Assembly (NCBI GenBank): GCA_036378955.1
Contig: DASUVM010000006.1
Span: forward strand, 1-50,949
Source of the DNA: DASUVM01 sp036378955
Lineage (GTDB): Bacteria > Patescibacteriota > Saccharimonadia > Saccharimonadales > Saccharimonadaceae
DNA: 50,949 nucleotides
Direction of reading: 5' to 3'
Both the position numbers and the translations under genes were made by a program. Below, one piece after another: positions 49,170 through 50,949 of the stretch (position 1 is the stretch's first letter; every line of letters begins with the position of its first letter). Under the pieces are notes generated by a model that saw only the letters and a list, made by a program, of their open reading frames with translations, was not told the DNA's origin and ran no database searches.

Positions 49170-50258
49170 TTAATCGTTATGCAGCGGTTTGTCGACCAAG
49201 ATCGGTTCAATATGAGCGGTTGAGCCGGCGATTTTAATAATATCTTTGTCGATCTTTTTGAGTTCTTTATGGGCGGTGTTGTAATGGCCAACTGATGTCG
49301 AAAGGCTGTTGCCAAGCTTTTGCATGTACATTTCATAAGTTTCAAGATGGCGGCCAAGCTGGCCAACACGCACTTGAATTTCTTTGGCTTGTTCTTCAAT
49401 TTGCAGGCTACGCAGGCCCTGTAGCACCGTTTGCAAATAGGCCATGAAGCTGGTTGGGCTCACGATAATAACATGCTTGTCGCGAAAGGCATATTCAATT
49501 AAATCGCGAGCGCTGGCGTTGACTACACCGACCTTATTAATTAGTAAGTCGTAATAAACGGCTTCGCTAGGAATAAACATAAAAGCGAAATCCATTGTGC
49601 CCTCGTGGGGGCGAATATATTTTGCTGTTTCGTCGATACGCAGCTTCAGATCGTTCTTGATTTGTTTTGCTAAAAGCTCGCGCCGGGTTTTATCGGGTTC
49701 TTCAACTAAACGATTGTAATTTTCAAGGCTGAACTTACTGTCAATTGGTAAAATTTTGCCTTTGTCGAGAAAGATACAGGCGTCAACCACCTCGCCATCT
49801 TTAAATTTATATTGCAAGCTAAAGCGATCGTTGGGTAACACATTCTCAAGCACAGTTTGCAAGAAATATTCGCCCAGCACCCCCCGCTGTTTCGGGTTTT
49901 GCAACACATTTTGCAGGGTTTTTAGCTCATCAGCCACATCAACCACACGCTTGTTGGTTTCGTCTAGCTTGGTGAGCCGCTGGGTAATGTCACCGATAAT
50001 TTTGGCGCTTTCGGCAAACTGTTTTTGCATGGTCGACGATACAAATTGGTGGTTACGGTCGAGTCTGTCGCCTAGCTTTTCAGTCAGTGATTCACGAAGA
50101 TCTAGCAGGTCTTTTGAGAGTAGCGAGAGGTCTTGTTTTAACAGCTGGGCCGATTGCTGCTCGTTTAGCCCGCGCAGCTTAGTGAACAAAACCGCCACCA
50201 TAACCACGAAACCAATAACAATAACAGCAATCAAAATAAATAAAAGGGTGAGTTCCAT
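49170..50258 (-). CDS. rmuC: RmuC-family DNA recombination/repair protein
   Basis: The 362 residues begin with a membrane helix (LLFILIAVIVIGFVVMVAVL) and a long coiled coil (about 30-125). The RmuC nuclease-like domain follows, with NPKQRGVLGEYFLQTVLENV, VVDACIFLDKGKILPIDSKF, MFIPSEAVYYDLL and VIIVSPTSFMAYLQTV. RmuC limits inversions at short repeats and is predicted to be a PD-(D/E)XK-type nuclease. TATAAT lies 8 bases before ATG 50258. Confidence 0.95.
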   Translation of the reverse strand: MELTLLFILIAVIVIGFVVMVAVLFTKLRGLNEQQSAQLLKQDLSLLSKDLLDLRESLTEKLGDRLDRNHQFVSSTMQKQFAESAKIIGDITQRLTKLDETNKRVVDVADELKTLQNVLQNPKQRGVLGEYFLQTVLENVLPNDRFSLQYKFKDGEVVDACIFLDKGKILPIDSKFSLENYNRLVEEPDKTRRELLAKQIKNDLKLRIDETAKYIRPHEGTMDFAFMFIPSEAVYYDLLINKVGVVNASARDLIEYAFRDKHVIIVSPTSFMAYLQTVLQGLRSLQIEEQAKEIQVRVGQLGRHLETYEMYMQKLGNSLSTSVGHYNTAHKELKKIDKDIIKIAGSTAHIEPILVDKPLHND

Positions 50259-50266
50259 AGCTTCTT

Positions 50267-50272
50267 ATTATA
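50267..50272 (-). promoter_or_regulatory. -10 box for rmuC
   Basis: TATAAT on the minus strand, 8 bases before ATG 50258. Confidence 0.5.
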
Positions 50273-50274
50273 CC

Positions 50275-50775
50275 TTACGAGATGAGAATCCAGCGCGCCA
50301 TTACCGCCAGCACTACCCAAAGCAGTAGCACAATCGCGAATGTTCTAATGCGCACCAGCCAATAGAATACGGTAAGCAATAGCACTGAAGCGGCAGCATG
50401 CAAAAAACTAAAGCCAGCCAAATTCTGCACAACCGACGGCAATATGGCTGGTAATGACCACAAAATAATAATATGTGGCAACACTACGAGCGCTGGGCGA
50501 AATATTTGTTCGCGAACAGCAATCATAAGCAAAACGATACTCATGAGGCAAAGTGTAATATTGTAGCCAAGCGTCGGCACATCACTACAAACTCCGACTG
50601 ACGGTACTTTACAAAATACTGGCTGAATAAATAATGTCGCGAGCGCATAGCTCGCAACCGGAATAAGCAGCCCTGCTACAAGGCTGCCGGCAACAAGCCA
50701 GATAAGCTCACGCTGCCTCGGCGAAAAATAAAACGTGCCAATTGCTTCCTCTTGTTGCATGATTACATTCATCAT
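50275..50775 (-). CDS. Multi-pass membrane protein of unknown function
   Basis: This is about 166 residues with four to five hydrophobic segments, including LIWLVAGSLVAGLLIPVASY, ITLCLMSIVLLMIAV, LVVLPHIIILWSLPAIL and IVLLLWVVLAVMAR. The frame continues upstream to a TTG at 50820, but that would overlap the transposase-like gene end. ATG 50775 (MMNVIMQQEE), or the Met four codons later, is preferred. No motif identifies a function. Confidence 0.65.
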   Translation of the reverse strand: MMNVIMQQEEAIGTFYFSPRQRELIWLVAGSLVAGLLIPVASYALATLFIQPVFCKVPSVGVCSDVPTLGYNITLCLMSIVLLMIAVREQIFRPALVVLPHIIILWSLPAILPSVVQNLAGFSFLHAAASVLLLTVFYWLVRIRTFAIVLLLWVVLAVMARWILIS

Positions 50776-50810
50776 AAAAGCTTTTATGGGTTTATGCAAT
50801 GCTTCTTCAC

Positions 50811-50949
50811 CTAAACCCAAAAACCCCTCACCTGGTAGCCAAGCAGGATTCGTAGGTAGTGAACGGCGTAGCCGTTCACCGAGCGAGGAAACGAGCTCGT
50901 AAGATGCATGTGTTGCTTGAGGATGTCAAAGACAGCCTCAATCTTTGGC
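50811..50949 (-). CDS. C-terminal fragment of a probable transposase-like protein (second copy, partial)
   Basis: On the minus strand the frame enters from the window edge and reads PKIEAVFDILKQHMHL, SFPRSVNGYAVHYLRILLGY and QVRGFWV before a TAG at 50811-50813. It is a close relative of the fragment at 1-122 and sits in inverted orientation at the opposite end. The IEAVFDxLK and GYQVRG patterns resemble transposase tails. The 9-bp inverted repeat seen in the left copy is also here (50859-50879). Confidence 0.5.
   Translation of the reverse strand, partial: PKIEAVFDILKQHMHLTSSFPRSVNGYAVHYLRILLGYQVRGFWV

Noticed and set aside
1..50949. Alternative genetic code with TGA read as an amino acid, as in some CPR lineages
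   Set aside because: Many well-supported genes end in TGA at the expected length (for example gatC, the 27044 gene and pheS), and no conserved domain contains an in-frame TGA.

Overview
The window reads as a contiguous piece of a small, streamlined Patescibacteria/CPR genome. Candidatus Saccharibacteria (TM7) is the best guess. This is inferred from gene style, because no rRNA gene is present to fix it. Supporting signs are a moderate G+C content, very short intergenic spaces, TGA used as an ordinary stop (for example at the end of gatC), a split two-gene transketolase, a GatCAB operon for amidotransferase-dependent tRNA charging, and several small membrane proteins (YtxH-like, DUF5665-like, GlsB-like). 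Housekeeping genes are mixed with short genes that resemble nothing I know.

Layout. 1-7.3 kb: the 3' end of a probable transposase-like gene, an M1 aminopeptidase, an RNase HII-YraN fusion, ribosomal protein L19, a pilus-type ATPase and a SpoU methyltransferase. 7.3-13 kb: an alpha-CTD-like protein, DNA polymerase III alpha and a group of small membrane/stress proteins. 13-17.6 kb: a divergent locus with a winged-helix protein whose frame runs through an A9 tract into a sigma-70 factor, facing a large SF2 helicase. 17.6-21.2 kb: gatC-gatA-(HEPN-like)-gatB. 21.2-30.4 kb: uvrB, a sigma-region-4-like protein, a LOG-like protein, a Nudix hydrolase, a PfkB kinase and unknowns. 30.4-39.1 kb: sugar metabolism (class II aldolase, split transketolase, ribulose-phosphate epimerase, RpiB, GAPDH) mixed with small orphan genes. 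39-44 kb: pyrophosphatase, GDPD, thioredoxin reductase plus a glutaredoxin-like protein, an FKBP isomerase and a second Nudix protein. 44-50.9 kb: pheST, an aquaporin and RmuC. The right edge carries an inverted second copy of the transposase-like 3' end.

Two expression styles can be read directly. One set of genes has a -10 hexamer (TATAAT/TACAAT/TATACT) only 6-9 bases before the start codon and no Shine-Dalgarno, which predicts leaderless mRNAs (uvrB, pilB, gatC, rpe, pheS, rmuC, a PfkB kinase and others). Another set (rplS, gap, ppa, fba, FKBP, aquaporin and many orphans) has a leader with a GGAG-type ribosome site. The small orphan genes share a third habit: each ends in a long G+C-rich stem-loop without a U tract.

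The most interesting points are the winged-helix/sigma -1 frameshift fusion opposite the helicase, the leaderless promoter architecture, two unassigned structured-RNA candidates (about 40.3-40.4 kb and 36.8-37.0 kb), and a Bax-inhibitor-1-like gene broken by a frameshift. All family assignments come from reading motifs by eye; no database search was run.
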